Assembly: GCF_000236705.1 (NCBI RefSeq)
Contig: NC_016599.1
Span: 2,914,001 to 2,978,000 of the forward strand
From: Owenweeksia hongkongensis DSM 17368
GTDB lineage: Bacteria; Bacteroidota; Bacteroidia; Flavobacteriales; Schleiferiaceae
DNA: 64,000 bases
Direction: 5' to 3'
In this document: positions 1 through 8,860 of the stretch, piece after piece
How the letters are laid out: each line of letters starts with the position of its first letter
How positions within the stretch are numbered: position 1 is the stretch's first letter
Position numbers and translations under genes: made by a program
Notes under the pieces: generated by a model
The model's database searches: none
What the model was told of the DNA's origin: nothing
Seen by the model: the letters and a program-made list of their open reading frames with translations, nothing else

Positions 1-3000
1 TGCTTGGATCCTACTAATCTTGTAGCTACTCATATCGGGTCTGGTGACGCATCTTTGCAATGGGACGGAAGTTCGAGTGCGGCTCTTGGTTATCAGGTAT
101 GGTACGGGCCTGTAGGGTTCTATCAGGGAACCTTGACAGTTGGAGGTACAAAAATGATATCATCAGGTGATAGTTCATATGTTTCTGGTTTTACACCACA
201 AACGTGTTATGAGTACGTAGTTAGAGGTATTTGCTCAGCTGGAGACTCTTCTCAGTGGGTTGGTCCTTTTGCATTTTGTACTACATGTGTTAATCAACTT
301 TCTGGAACTTATACCATAGGAGGTGCGGCCGGACCAAACAATTTCCCTACCTGGGATTCTGTGGCAACATCACTTAACGGTTGTGGAGTTTCGGGGCCAG
401 TAGTATTTAATGTAGCACCAGGTACATATAATGAGCACATTACGCTAAATGATATTACAGGAGCTAGTGCTACTAATACTATCACCTTTAATGGTGGTGA
501 TACTTCTCTGGTAGAAATCACTCATACTTCTACTACTGATGAGCCAACTATTTACTTTAATGGTGCTGATTATGTAACCATCAAGAATATTACAGTAAGC
601 AACAACAGTTCAAGCGATGCATGGGGACTTATGTTCCAAAATGGTTCGGATAACAATACCGTTGATAGTTGCCATATCAAAATGCCAGTGACAACGACTT
701 TTGAAATAATGGGAATTGTAGCCAGTGCAAGCCTTAGTTCTGCAACAAGTACAGGAAACAACGCTAACAATCTTACAGTGAGTAACTGTATGATTACTGG
801 TGGTGAAACAGGTATACACCTGGAAGGAACAACTACAGCTGCCAGTTATAACGCAGGTAATCAGATACTGAATAATATCTTCCGCTTCCAAGACGACCAT
901 GGTATAGAAGTGGACGGACAGGTAGGTTTGAAGATAATTGGAAATGACGTTGATAGTCTGGTTAATACTCAGGCTGAAGGAATCTACCTTCAGAATGTTG
1001 ATGATTTTGTTCTAAATGAAAATCGTGTGATAGCCCCTGATTGGGCTGTTTATATCACGGATGGAAACGATGGCTTTACACCGTCTGCAAATTCTCAGAT
1101 TGTAAACAACATGATTGTATCGTCTACTGATTATGGTATATATCTAAATGACTTTGAGAGCACAGATGTATTCCACAACTCCGTTGTGGGTGAACCTGCT
1201 TTGTTGATCAATGATCAAAGCAATGCTGTAGCAATTAAGAATAACATCTTCTATTCTACTGGAGATTATGCCTTCGAATCTTCGGATGCGCTTAATGCAT
1301 CTGATGATATTGATTACAATTTGTATTACAGTGCAGGTACAGATGCTTTCGAAATTTTGTCAACCGTTTACACTGATCTTGCTGCATGGCAAGTAGGTGA
1401 CGCAAGTCGCAATGTAAATTCACTAGAGGGTGATCCGGTTTTTGTAGATGCAGTTTTTGATCTACATGCATTGAGCAACCTACCAAATAATGTAGCTGAT
1501 GGCAGTGTTGGTGTTACCACAGATATTGATGGTGATCCTAGATCTGCAACTACACCTGATATGGGAGCTGATGAATTTGTTCCAGTTTCAGGCGATTTGG
1601 CTTTGATTAATGGTGAGTTTATTAAAGGTTTGTGTCTTGGTACCAATGACTCGGTTATGATTCAAATCGAAAACTTGATTGGTAGCTCAGTGAATTTTGC
1701 GACAGATCCACTAACTGTAACTTATGATGTAACCGGAGCTGCAACGAGCTCAGGGACTATTGTAGTAAATACAGGTACTTTACCAACTGGAGATACAATT
1801 ACAGTGTACGGTACAGGTATAGATTTATCAATTCCTGGAAACTATACCCTTAACGCGTATATTGACCCGAATGCTGTAAACACGCTGGCATTTAATGATA
1901 CGTTAGTGCCTGCGGTAGATTTAGAGGTTGACTCAAACCTTACTGTTTCGCCTAAAAATGTAACATTACTTACAGCAACTGATTCAGTGGAAATTTGCGC
2001 CACATCAGCATTCTTTGGTGGTGGCAATGGCTTCTTTATATCAGAAATTTCTCATTACTATAATGGAGGTTTAAACCCAGGTACCAAACCCTCTTACCTT
2101 ACCTCAGATGATTATATTGAGGTTACTGGGGTACCTGGCTCGGACATGGAAGGAATTACCCTCGAAATATATAGAGGTACAGGAGGTACTTTATTGAAGA
2201 GCTTTACATTCCCTGCAGGAACGGTTATAGGACCTAATGGTACTGCCATTATTATGACAGGGCAAACAGGTAAAGTTTCAGAACCGTCTAATTTCTTGTA
2301 TGATGGTAGAGGAGGTAATACTACCACTATGGGTTCTGGAGATGATGCTGGTTATATTTTAAGAGAAGGATCAACCATTATTGACGCTGTAACTTATGAT
2401 GCTTATACCTTCGATGCTTCTACTGGAGTAACGGCTGCGGACTGGACAGGTCAGGTTACAGGTACAAGTGGAACGGCAGGCATGAGATTAATAGCTGATG
2501 ATAATAACACAGCTGCAAACTGGGCTGTGGTTACTACTACGGCTCCGCAGGATGCTCAGGTATTGAATTCGGGAGTTACTCTACCAGCACCTCCAGCGAC
2601 CTCAGGTTTTATGTGGTCACTTAACGGTGTGCCGGTTGATACAGCAAGCTGCACTTTTGCAGGTCCGCACACCGTTGGTGGAACATATAACTATGTAGCG
2701 ACTTATACCAATAGTTGTGGCACATTTACAGACACTGTTGTTGTAACTGTACCAAACTGTTTCTCACCAACGTCTTTTGAGGGTGGGTCTACTTCTACTT
2801 CATCAGTATTTGTGAAGTGGGATACTACAGCACTTGGTTCAGCTACTTACGAAGTGGAGTATGGTAATATAGGCTTTACCTTAGGAACAGGTACCAATGT
2901 GGCTCTGGCAGCAACAGATAGTACTGAAATTACAGGAATCGCTACCAACGTATGTTACGAGTATTATGTAAGAGCAGTTTGTAGCTCTTCAAGCCAAAGT

Positions 3001-4437
3001 CCTTGGGTTGGGCCAATACGTATATGTCCAGAGGTCGATCCTTGTGATCAACTAGATCAATATTCTACTGGTTTGGTTGATAATGGAGAGTCTGCACTGT
3101 TTATCGGCTGGCAAGGAAATGGTGGCGATGCTGCCATCTCAAATACCCGTTCTCAAAGTGCTTCAAATTCGCTTTGGATTCATGATGGTGGTACAAATGC
3201 AGCTTCGGATGTTGTAGCTTATTTTGATACTATCAGCACAGGAGCATGGAGTATTGACTTTAGCTTGTATGTAGAAAGCGGATCAGGTGGATACTATAAT
3301 ATTCAGCAAAACCATGATCCAACAGGAACAGACAACCAGTGGGCTGGGGATGTATATTTTGATACAAGTGGTACTGCTCATGTAGAAATTGACGCTGCAA
3401 ATACCATTGCAGGTACCTTTACTTATAGTCAAGGACAGTGGATAAATATCAGTACTGTGATTGATCTAGACAATGATACTGTGTGGGTTGAGTATAATGG
3501 AAGTAGCACCGGAATTGGCTGGGCTTATTCTAACTATAACCCGGGCGAAGATTTGCAATTTAACGGTGTGAATTTCTACAGTGGTGTGCTTACAGGGCAG
3601 ACTTATGATATAGATTATTACGTGGATGATTTCTGTGTAAATCCGTACATATATGCAAGTTGTCTGGCCCCAGGTCAGCTAGTAGCAAGCAACGAAGGTT
3701 GTGACTCTGTAGAGGTTAGTTGGAATTCAAACTCTGGAAACCAGAGCTCAATTATTGAGTATGGACCAACTGGATTTACTCCAGGTTCAGGAACGTATGT
3801 TTCGTTTGTAAATAGCCCTCAGATTATTTCAGGACTTACTCCCGGTACTACGTATGAGTTTTATGTAGCAGATACTTGTGGTACAACTGATACAAGTGCT
3901 TGGGCCGGGCCAATAAGCTTTACTACTGTTACCGGACCTATGCCTGTAGCTTCCTTTACTTATACAGTAAATGGTTTTGTAGTAGACTTTAACGCAGGGG
4001 CAAGTACTGGTGGAACTAGTTACGATTGGGACTTTGGTGATGGAAATAATGGAACTGGCGTAAATACCAATCATACGTATACAGCGGGAGGAACGCAGAC
4101 TGTTACTCTTACTGTATCTAATGGTTGTGGTACGGATGACACCACTATTGTAATTTCTAGTATCAGTGTGTTTGAAAATGCATTGGGCCAAAGCTTAGAG
4201 ATTTACCCTAACCCAACAAGTGGTGAGGTGAATGTAAGTTTCGATGCGTTTGATTCTGAAGAAGTAGTGATTCGTATACTTGATGTTTCTGGTAAGCAAA
4301 TCATGTCTCAAACAGATAATAATGCTAATGGCAAGATGAACTACAGTTTAGACATCAGCCAATTGGCTGACGGTGTTTATATGTTGGAAGTTTCGGCAGG
4401 AACGCTTAAAACCAATAAACGATTGATAAAAAGATAA
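1..4437 (+). CDS. Giant T9SS-secreted multidomain surface protein (5' partial)
   Basis: The reading frame is open from base 1, so the N-terminus and signal peptide lie outside the window. About 1478 residues are visible. In order they look like: a fibronectin-III-like module (to ~95), a right-handed beta-helix region with many N-rich turns (~100-530), a CARDB-like region (~535-660), a lamin-tail-like domain (~670-850), an Ig/FN3 stretch (~860-1020), a concanavalin/lectin-like domain (~1025-1215), FN3 (~1220-1310), a PKD domain with the core YDWDFGDG (~1315-1390), and a Por-type T9SS tail beginning IYPNPTSGEVNVSF and ending with basic residues. It is inferred to be exported by T9SS and to be a cell-surface or released adhesin or polysaccharide-binding protein. 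No catalytic residues are recognisable. A terminator hairpin follows directly. Confidence 0.85.
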   Translation, partial: CLDPTNLVATHIGSGDASLQWDGSSSAALGYQVWYGPVGFYQGTLTVGGTKMISSGDSSYVSGFTPQTCYEYVVRGICSAGDSSQWVGPFAFCTTCVNQLSGTYTIGGAAGPNNFPTWDSVATSLNGCGVSGPVVFNVAPGTYNEHITLNDITGASATNTITFNGGDTSLVEITHTSTTDEPTIYFNGADYVTIKNITVSNNSSSDAWGLMFQNGSDNNTVDSCHIKMPVTTTFEIMGIVASASLSSATSTGNNANNLTVSNCMITGGETGIHLEGTTTAASYNAGNQILNNIFRFQDDHGIEVDGQVGLKIIGNDVDSLVNTQAEGIYLQNVDDFVLNENRVIAPDWAVYITDGNDGFTPSANSQIVNNMIVSSTDYGIYLNDFESTDVFHNSVVGEPALLINDQSNAVAIKNNIFYSTGDYAFESSDALNASDDIDYNLYYSAGTDAFEILSTVYTDLAAWQVGDASRNVNSLEGDPVFVDAVFDLHALSNLPNNVADGSVGVTTDIDGDPRSATTPDMGADEFVPVSGDLALINGEFIKGLCLGTNDSVMIQIENLIGSSVNFATDPLTVTYDVTGAATSSGTIVVNTGTLPTGDTITVYGTGIDLSIPGNYTLNAYIDPNAVNTLAFNDTLVPAVDLEVDSNLTVSPKNVTLLTATDSVEICATSAFFGGGNGFFISEISHYYNGGLNPGTKPSYLTSDDYIEVTGVPGSDMEGITLEIYRGTGGTLLKSFTFPAGTVIGPNGTAIIMTGQTGKVSEPSNFLYDGRGGNTTTMGSGDDAGYILREGSTIIDAVTYDAYTFDASTGVTAADWTGQVTGTSGTAGMRLIADDNNTAANWAVVTTTAPQDAQVLNSGVTLPAPPATSGFMWSLNGVPVDTASCTFAGPHTVGGTYNYVATYTNSCGTFTDTVVVTVPNCFSPTSFEGGSTSTSSVFVKWDTTALGSATYEVEYGNIGFTLGTGTNVALAATDSTEITGIATNVCYEYYVRAVCSSSSQSPWVGPIRICPEVDPCDQLDQYSTGLVDNGESALFIGWQGNGGDAAISNTRSQSASNSLWIHDGGTNAASDVVAYFDTISTGAWSIDFSLYVESGSGGYYNIQQNHDPTGTDNQWAGDVYFDTSGTAHVEIDAANTIAGTFTYSQGQWINISTVIDLDNDTVWVEYNGSSTGIGWAYSNYNPGEDLQFNGVNFYSGVLTGQTYDIDYYVDDFCVNPYIYASCLAPGQLVASNEGCDSVEVSWNSNSGNQSSIIEYGPTGFTPGSGTYVSFVNSPQIISGLTPGTTYEFYVADTCGTTDTSAWAGPISFTTVTGPMPVASFTYTVNGFVVDFNAGASTGGTSYDWDFGDGNNGTGVNTNHTYTAGGTQTVTLTVSNGCGTDDTTIVISSISVFENALGQSLEIYPNPTSGEVNVSFDAFDSEEVVIRILDVSGKQIMSQTDNNANGKMNYSLDISQLADGVYMLEVSAGTLKTNKRLIKR

Positions 4438-4459
4438 GTAGTCTTTTTAATTGATACTG

Positions 4460-4495
4460 AAAGCCACCTCGAAAGGGGTGGCTTTCTTTATTTTT
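4460..4495 (+). terminator. Rho-independent terminator after the giant secreted protein
   Basis: Stem AAAGCCACC / GGTGGCTTT with a short loop, followed by a T-rich run. It starts about 22 bases after the stop codon. Confidence 0.8.
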
Positions 4496-4596
4496 AAAGG
4501 ATAGGTAATGGCTTTAACATTCGACAAAAAGGATGGACTATAATTTCGGATAATTGCAGACGTTTCTATAATCAACTAACAAAATAAAACTGCTTT

Positions 4597-5226
4597 ATGA
4601 AAAAGTTTGCTCTGGCAATTCTTGCCGCAAATCTGTTATTTGTTTCATGTAAAAAAGATGAAAAGACAGCGAACCAAACCACGAATGTCAGAGCGTCTGA
4701 TTACTTCCCAATGGCGGTAGGTAACTACTGGATTTATGAGAGCTATGCGATTGATTCGAATGGAGTGGAAACCAATCTTAATCAGGAGGATAGTGTGTAT
4801 GTTTCTGCTACAACTAGCCACAATGGAGAAACATATTTTCAACTTGAATCGCAGTATAATATTTGTTTTCAAGGACACTTCAGGGATTCTTCGGGGTACT
4901 TAATTAATACATCAGGAAACATTCAGTTTGCGCCAAATGATTTTTCTGATAGCCTGTCTATTGATATCGAGACCAATGGAAGAGATACCTTATTTATAGG
5001 CGTTTATAAAATGGAAAAGGTGGTAGATCCAATAGTAGTTCCAGCTGGATCTTTTGAAACTTTGCTTTGCCGCAGTTCCTATGATATTTATGTAAAGGCA
5101 CCTTTGAAGAAAAGAGAATTGTTAGAGTATCGTTCTCCTGAGATTGGGATTGTCAGTAAGCAATGTGCAGGCATAGGAAACCCCCTTACCATAGAAAGTC
5201 GCTTAGTGCGATACCACGTTAATTAA
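4597..5226 (+). CDS. Predicted lipoprotein of unknown function
   Basis: 209 residues. The N-terminus MKKFALAILAANLLFVSC is a lipoprotein signal with lipobox LFVSC, so Cys19 should be lipidated. After a short polar linker comes YFPMAVGNYWIYE, a motif I associate with a common Bacteroidota family of secreted proteins of unknown function. The remainder is beta-rich, with no membrane segments and no catalytic motif that I recognise. It stands alone between a terminator and a gene remnant on the opposite strand. Envelope location is well supported; function is unknown. Confidence 0.75.
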   Translation: MKKFALAILAANLLFVSCKKDEKTANQTTNVRASDYFPMAVGNYWIYESYAIDSNGVETNLNQEDSVYVSATTSHNGETYFQLESQYNICFQGHFRDSSGYLINTSGNIQFAPNDFSDSLSIDIETNGRDTLFIGVYKMEKVVDPIVVPAGSFETLLCRSSYDIYVKAPLKKRELLEYRSPEIGIVSKQCAGIGNPLTIESRLVRYHVN

Positions 5227-5235
5227 AAGGGAAGC

Positions 5236-5538
5236 TTATTTCTTCTCCCTATTCCGTCTATCTACGGGAAAGGTAGCTCCAAATACAGCGTTGATTTGGG
5301 TAAAAAAGAAATCTTGGCTAGCTCTGCCGTCATTTTCGTGTGTGGTGCGGATATCTGGCATATTTATGTAGCCGCCCTTAAACTCTAATTGCAGGAAGAA
5401 GATGTCTGAATTGATTTGGGACCTTCAGTTCCATCACTAAAACATTTTACCTTTCATGCCTTTTGTGGTGGCCAAACTTTGCGCCAGGCCAAAAAAGGTG
5501 GTCGCCAGCATGATGACCAGCGTTAGCTTTACTTTCAT
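5236..5538 (-). pseudogene. Remnant of a small outer-membrane-type protein gene
   Basis: On the minus strand a 33-codon piece (5538 to 5437) encodes a clean signal peptide, MKVKLTLVIMLATTFFGLAQ, then stops. In the same frame, three stop codons fall within 15 bases (TAG 5439-5437, TGA 5436-5434, TGA 5427-5425). The frame then reopens to 5236 and encodes a beta-strand-like tail ending FTQINAVFGATFPV plus basic residues, as at the end of a small beta-barrel. The two pieces stay in register, so this looks like a signal peptide and a C-terminus left after loss of the middle. A functional 33-residue secreted peptide from the first piece cannot be excluded. Confidence 0.5.
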
Positions 5539-5610
5539 GTGAGTTGATTGCGAGCGGATTGGATAGGTCCAACCAGGTGGCGAAACTAAGGATTTTGGTG
5601 GAGGTAAACC

Positions 5611-5648
5611 TTAAAAACAACAAAACCCCGCATAATGCGAGGTTTTGT
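5611..5648 (-). terminator. Terminator downstream of tRNA-like copy 1
   Basis: On the minus strand, stem AAAACCTCGCA / TGCGGGGTTTT is followed by a T-rich run. It begins two bases after the CCA end of the tRNA-like sequence, as for a real tRNA gene. Confidence 0.7.
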
Positions 5649-5649
5649 T

Positions 5650-5727
5650 TGGTGGAGAATATCGGAGTCGAACCGATGACCTTCCCGAATGCGTTCGAGA
5701 CTCCCTAGCCAGCTGAGCTAATTAGCC
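5650..5727 (-). pseudogene. tRNA-Ala-derived sequence, copy 1 (encoded CCA, aberrant anticodon arm)
   Basis: The T-arm, 3' acceptor strand and most of the D-arm match the intact tRNA-Ala at 6131-6204, and a CCA end is encoded. The 5' acceptor strand (GGCTAAT) no longer pairs at positions 3-4. The 17-nt anticodon arm is replaced by an 18-nt near-palindrome (5683-5700) that would leave an 8-nt loop. The 5' half overlaps the last codons and the stop of the GIY-YIG gene. It cannot be a normal decoding tRNA, but the terminator after it suggests it was, or is, transcribed. Confidence 0.6.
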
Positions 5728-5959
5728 ATTCTAAGTATTTACGGCTTTTCTTCTTTTTTAACTCCAGTTCTCGCCTTCGGGCGTAAGCAATTTCATCAAA
5801 GCTTTCCGAGTATTTCAAAATCCAAGGGACACCACCTTTGGTAGATTTGTTTCTCCCAGAATTGTGCTGCTCTAGGCGGGTTTCTATATCCTGTGTTGAG
5901 TCAACATAATAACGACCCCAACTTTCAGAATAAATGATATAAACAAAACCTTGAGGCAT
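5705..5959 (-). CDS. Small GIY-YIG nuclease family protein
   Basis: 84 residues, essentially one GIY-YIG domain: VYIIY near the start, YYVDST where the family usually has YYIGST, the conserved Arg in IETRLEQHN, and the basic helix RRRELELKKKKSRKYLEWL at the end. Length fits the UPF0213-like single-domain class. The glycine of YIG is replaced by Asp, so activity is uncertain. The last residues (ISSAG) and the TAG stop are encoded by the D-arm-like part of tRNA-like copy 1, so the gene is physically fused to a tRNA remnant. Such small genes are often scattered in Bacteroidota genomes; a mobile or tRNA-targeting role is inference. Confidence 0.75.
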   Translation of the reverse strand: MPQGFVYIIYSESWGRYYVDSTQDIETRLEQHNSGRNKSTKGGVPWILKYSESFDEIAYARRRELELKKKKSRKYLEWLISSAG

Positions 5960-6032
5960 AATTCTAAATTACGAAAGGTTTTGGATTTTGAGATTGGCTT
6001 TTGGAAATAGGTGGATTAGATACATATGATGA

Positions 6033-6088
6033 GAACCGGTGACCTTCCCGCAAGCATTCGGGACGCTCAAGCAAGTTGAGCTAATCCT
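6033..6088 (-). pseudogene. tRNA-Ala-derived sequence, copy 2 (degenerate)
   Basis: On the minus strand GGATTAGCTCAACTTGCTTG resembles the tRNA-Ala 5' half. An 18-nt palindrome (6046-6063, TCCCGAATGCTTGCGGGA on this strand) follows in place of the anticodon arm, then GGTCACCGG. The T-arm and 3' acceptor are lost. Not a functional tRNA. Confidence 0.55.
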
Positions 6089-6096
6089 TAAAACGC

Positions 6097-6123
6097 AAAA
6101 AGCCTCTCGTTTCCGAAAGGCTT
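6097..6123 (-). terminator. Terminator of the tRNA-Ala gene
   Basis: On the minus strand, stem AAGCCTTTCG / CGAGAGGCTT is followed by TTT. It lies eight bases beyond the tRNA 3' end. Confidence 0.7.
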
Positions 6124-6130
6124 CTTGATG

Positions 6131-6205
<75 letters not shown>

Positions 6206-6225
6206 TTATTTTTAGAACTCATTTA

Positions 6226-6290
6226 GAAGGGTCGCCCCGATGACCTTCCCGCACGATTGCGGGACGCGTAGCCAGCTGAGCTAATCCCCC
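6226..6290 (-). pseudogene. tRNA-Ala-derived sequence, copy 3 (degenerate)
   Basis: On the minus strand GGGGGATTAGCTCAGCTGGC is identical to the tRNA-Ala 5' end. An 18-nt palindrome (6247-6264) then replaces the anticodon arm, followed by GGTCATCGGGGCGACC. No pairing 3' acceptor strand is present. Confidence 0.55.
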
Positions 6291-6352
6291 ATTTTTAGTG
6301 GACGGCAAATATATATTATTTTGCTTGTACCGAGCAACAATTTTTGTGGCTC

Positions 6353-7099
6353 CTATATTTCCACAATGTCCTTGGCCGAAATCCAGCCAATCTTGCCATC
6401 AGGCAGTTTTATCTTTTTCCAATTGTCATAAAACTCGGTAACGGTGGCTTTGGTGCCTTCATGCAAAATAAACACGTCTTCGGCTTTTTCACCTGGACCG
6501 CTTTTCACGTAAGTACTGGTTGCTGTAACTATTCCTGGGCGGTAGTTTCTAAGATTGTTCAAATGTGCATAGGCCAACCAAAGTGAAATAACTCCCAGAA
6601 GGAAACTGAAAATACCAATGGCAAAACCTTGCCTGCGCTTAGTGGTGTAGAGGTAGAAATAAGTTCCCACAAGCGTTATCATCAAAAACACCAAGGCAAT
6701 CACTCCCCAGGTTCCAGGTTGAAAAGCACGGAATATAGATTGATAGGCCGTTTTAATCATCGGTTCAGGAAGCTTCTCAAAGCGGTCAATAGTGGCTTCG
6801 TTGGCAATGCTGAGGTTCTGACGAATGTCATCATCATTGGGCGCCAATCGTGCTGCCCGCTCATAATTAAGAATGGCTTGTGAGAGCTGATTGGTTTTAA
6901 AATAAGCATTGGCCATGTTATAATACAAAGCCGCGCTTTCCAGTCCAGCGTCTGTTATGGTTTTGTATTTTTCCAGCGCCTCGTCATATTTTTTCTCTTG
7001 ATAAAGAGCGTTTCCCTCTTCAAATGTGGCCTTCAAATCTTGGCTGTAGCCAAACTGATACGTGCTGATTAACACTAAAAGGATGAGTAGCTTTTTCAT
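6353..7099 (-). CDS. batE: BatE: TPR and SH3 domain envelope protein of the bat operon
   Basis: 248 residues. Signal peptide at the N-terminus (MKKLLILLVLISTYQFGYSQ), TPR repeats over ~25-95 (GNALYQEKKYDEALEKYKTI), two membrane segments (~135-180: VIALVFLMITLVGTYFYLY and the segment after KRRQG), then a bacterial SH3 domain (~190-245, ending KLPDGKIGWISAKDIVEI). This is the usual BatE composition and it is the last gene of the operon. Its start overlaps the BatD stop (ATGA), indicating translational coupling. BatE is thought to act with the other Bat proteins in the envelope; the molecular role is not established. Confidence 0.85.
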   Translation of the reverse strand: MKKLLILLVLISTYQFGYSQDLKATFEEGNALYQEKKYDEALEKYKTITDAGLESAALYYNMANAYFKTNQLSQAILNYERAARLAPNDDDIRQNLSIANEATIDRFEKLPEPMIKTAYQSIFRAFQPGTWGVIALVFLMITLVGTYFYLYTTKRRQGFAIGIFSFLLGVISLWLAYAHLNNLRNYRPGIVTATSTYVKSGPGEKAEDVFILHEGTKATVTEFYDNWKKIKLPDGKIGWISAKDIVEI

Positions 7100-8859
7100 A
7101 CTTGGCTGTCAATTTTGGTTATCAGCAAAGCTGTTTCTTCATAATCTGCATTGGGCGTACTTCCTGTAGAAGCTGTAAATCGGGCCATTTCTGCTCGGTT
7201 CATAATATCGTTTACATGGTCGGCAGTGGGTTTCTCAATTCCCTTTTGCAGGAGTGTATCGTAAATAAGCTCCTTGCTCAATTTGCTTTGCGGAATGCTG
7301 AATTTATCAGAAAAGTAGCCCCAAAGCGCTGAGCTCAATTCCAAATAAAACGCTTCGGTATTGTTGGCATCCATTTGCTTTTTGGCAGCGCTCAGGTGCT
7401 TGCGAGCCTGCTTACTTGCCTTCAAGCTGCGCGTGTGAGTTACATCTACTTTGCGATTGCTCGTAAACAGGAAAAAGCCAATCATTCCCACGAAAGTGGC
7501 CCCAATAGTACCTAGGCTTGCATAAAAGCCTGGACTATTGATAAAGCTTTCACCTTGCTTTTTAAAGCTTCCACTTTTGGTTTTAATGAAGAGAATATCT
7601 TTCCCAATAAAGTTTACATCTTCTTTCTCGCCAGAGGCGATTCCTCCAGTTGCTCCGGGCATCGGTTTGCCACCGGTCACGGTTATTTCCCTTTCAGGAG
7701 AAGTCAAAGTTTCGTAGCGCTCGGTGCGTGGGTTAAAGAAACTGAACTTGATTTCTGGAATCTTGTACGTGCCGCCATAGCGCGGAATAAGAAGATATTC
7801 GTAGGATTTACTTCCGCGCATTCCTGCTCCGTTTACCGCAATATTTTCAGAATATTTTGGGTCATAAGCTTCAAAGGCTGCCGGGATTTCTGGTTTTTCT
7901 ACTTCTACCAACTTGATGTTTCCGCTACCGGAAATCTTGATGGATAAAGTAACAGATTCATTGGCGGTAAGCTCTTCTCGGCTTAGGGAAACGTCAAGGC
8001 TATAATCGCCCACAGCACCATTAAAGTTGGATGGCTTGCCTTTTTCAGGGAGGGCTTTTACCGTAATTCCAGGGAAATTATCCGTAGAAGTTTGCTCAAC
8101 AGTTTGCGTCATTCTTCTTCCAAAAATGTCGCGCCTGTTGGTGGGTACCGCTGTAGGTAATTTTATTTCAACCAATCCCGGACGAATGCTTCCACTGCGC
8201 TGTGGAATAAGTACCATTTGAGCAATAATTCCAGTGTTGAAGCGCTCGCCCTTGTACATTTCCTGATCTTGCTTTATGGTTTTAAGTTCAATGTCATTTT
8301 TATAAAAACCAGTAAAATCAGGTTGATCCAAAACTTCAAAGCGCCCGATGTCTGCATTGAAATACAATTTGTAAGAAGCCACAAAAGGTTCACCTTGATA
8401 GACCGTGTTTTTGGAAGTAATTACCTTGATAAATGCACTTTTGGCCGCTATCGAATATGGGTCATTCGGATCATCACGTCTTGGACTTTCTTCGCTTATT
8501 TTTATTGAAAGAGGCTGCGAGCGATATTCGTTACCATCTACCACAATAGTAGCTGCAGCAATGCTGAGCATCCCGGTGGTTTTGGGTCGCAATACATAGC
8601 TTATAGACATTTGCTCGCTACGCTCAAAGTTTATGATTTGTGTGGATTGTGAACGGCTTGGACCTCTGAGCACATAAAAGTCAGAAAGGTCAGGGGCTTC
8701 AAAATTTCGGGCCATGGCGTTTACCGTAAACTCGAGTGTAAACTCTTCGTTTCTTCCCACATGGTTTTTGTTCACCTTGGCGGTAAAACGCACTTGTGCC
8801 AGCGCCAGTTGCCCAATCAAAAGCAAGCCTATCACCAATATGTTGCGTAACATTTTCAT
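7096..8859 (-). CDS. batD: BatD family protein (oxygen tolerance, beta-rich membrane protein)
   Basis: About 587 residues starting at MKMLRNILVIGLLLIG. An upstream in-frame ATG would overlap batC by about 50 bases and put a long polar extension before the signal sequence. After signal cleavage the protein starts QVRFTAKVNKNHVGRNEEFTLEF, the typical BatD opening. A long run of beta-sandwich repeats follows, then one membrane segment (~445-465) and a cytoplasmic helical tail with FYLELSSALWGYFSDKF. Family knowledge: BatD is part of the Bacteroides aerotolerance operon. It overlaps batE by 4 bases. Confidence 0.88.
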   Translation of the reverse strand: MKMLRNILVIGLLLIGQLALAQVRFTAKVNKNHVGRNEEFTLEFTVNAMARNFEAPDLSDFYVLRGPSRSQSTQIINFERSEQMSISYVLRPKTTGMLSIAAATIVVDGNEYRSQPLSIKISEESPRRDDPNDPYSIAAKSAFIKVITSKNTVYQGEPFVASYKLYFNADIGRFEVLDQPDFTGFYKNDIELKTIKQDQEMYKGERFNTGIIAQMVLIPQRSGSIRPGLVEIKLPTAVPTNRRDIFGRRMTQTVEQTSTDNFPGITVKALPEKGKPSNFNGAVGDYSLDVSLSREELTANESVTLSIKISGSGNIKLVEVEKPEIPAAFEAYDPKYSENIAVNGAGMRGSKSYEYLLIPRYGGTYKIPEIKFSFFNPRTERYETLTSPEREITVTGGKPMPGATGGIASGEKEDVNFIGKDILFIKTKSGSFKKQGESFINSPGFYASLGTIGATFVGMIGFFLFTSNRKVDVTHTRSLKASKQARKHLSAAKKQMDANNTEAFYLELSSALWGYFSDKFSIPQSKLSKELIYDTLLQKGIEKPTADHVNDIMNRAEMARFTASTGSTPNADYEETALLITKIDSQV

Positions 8860-8860
8860 A

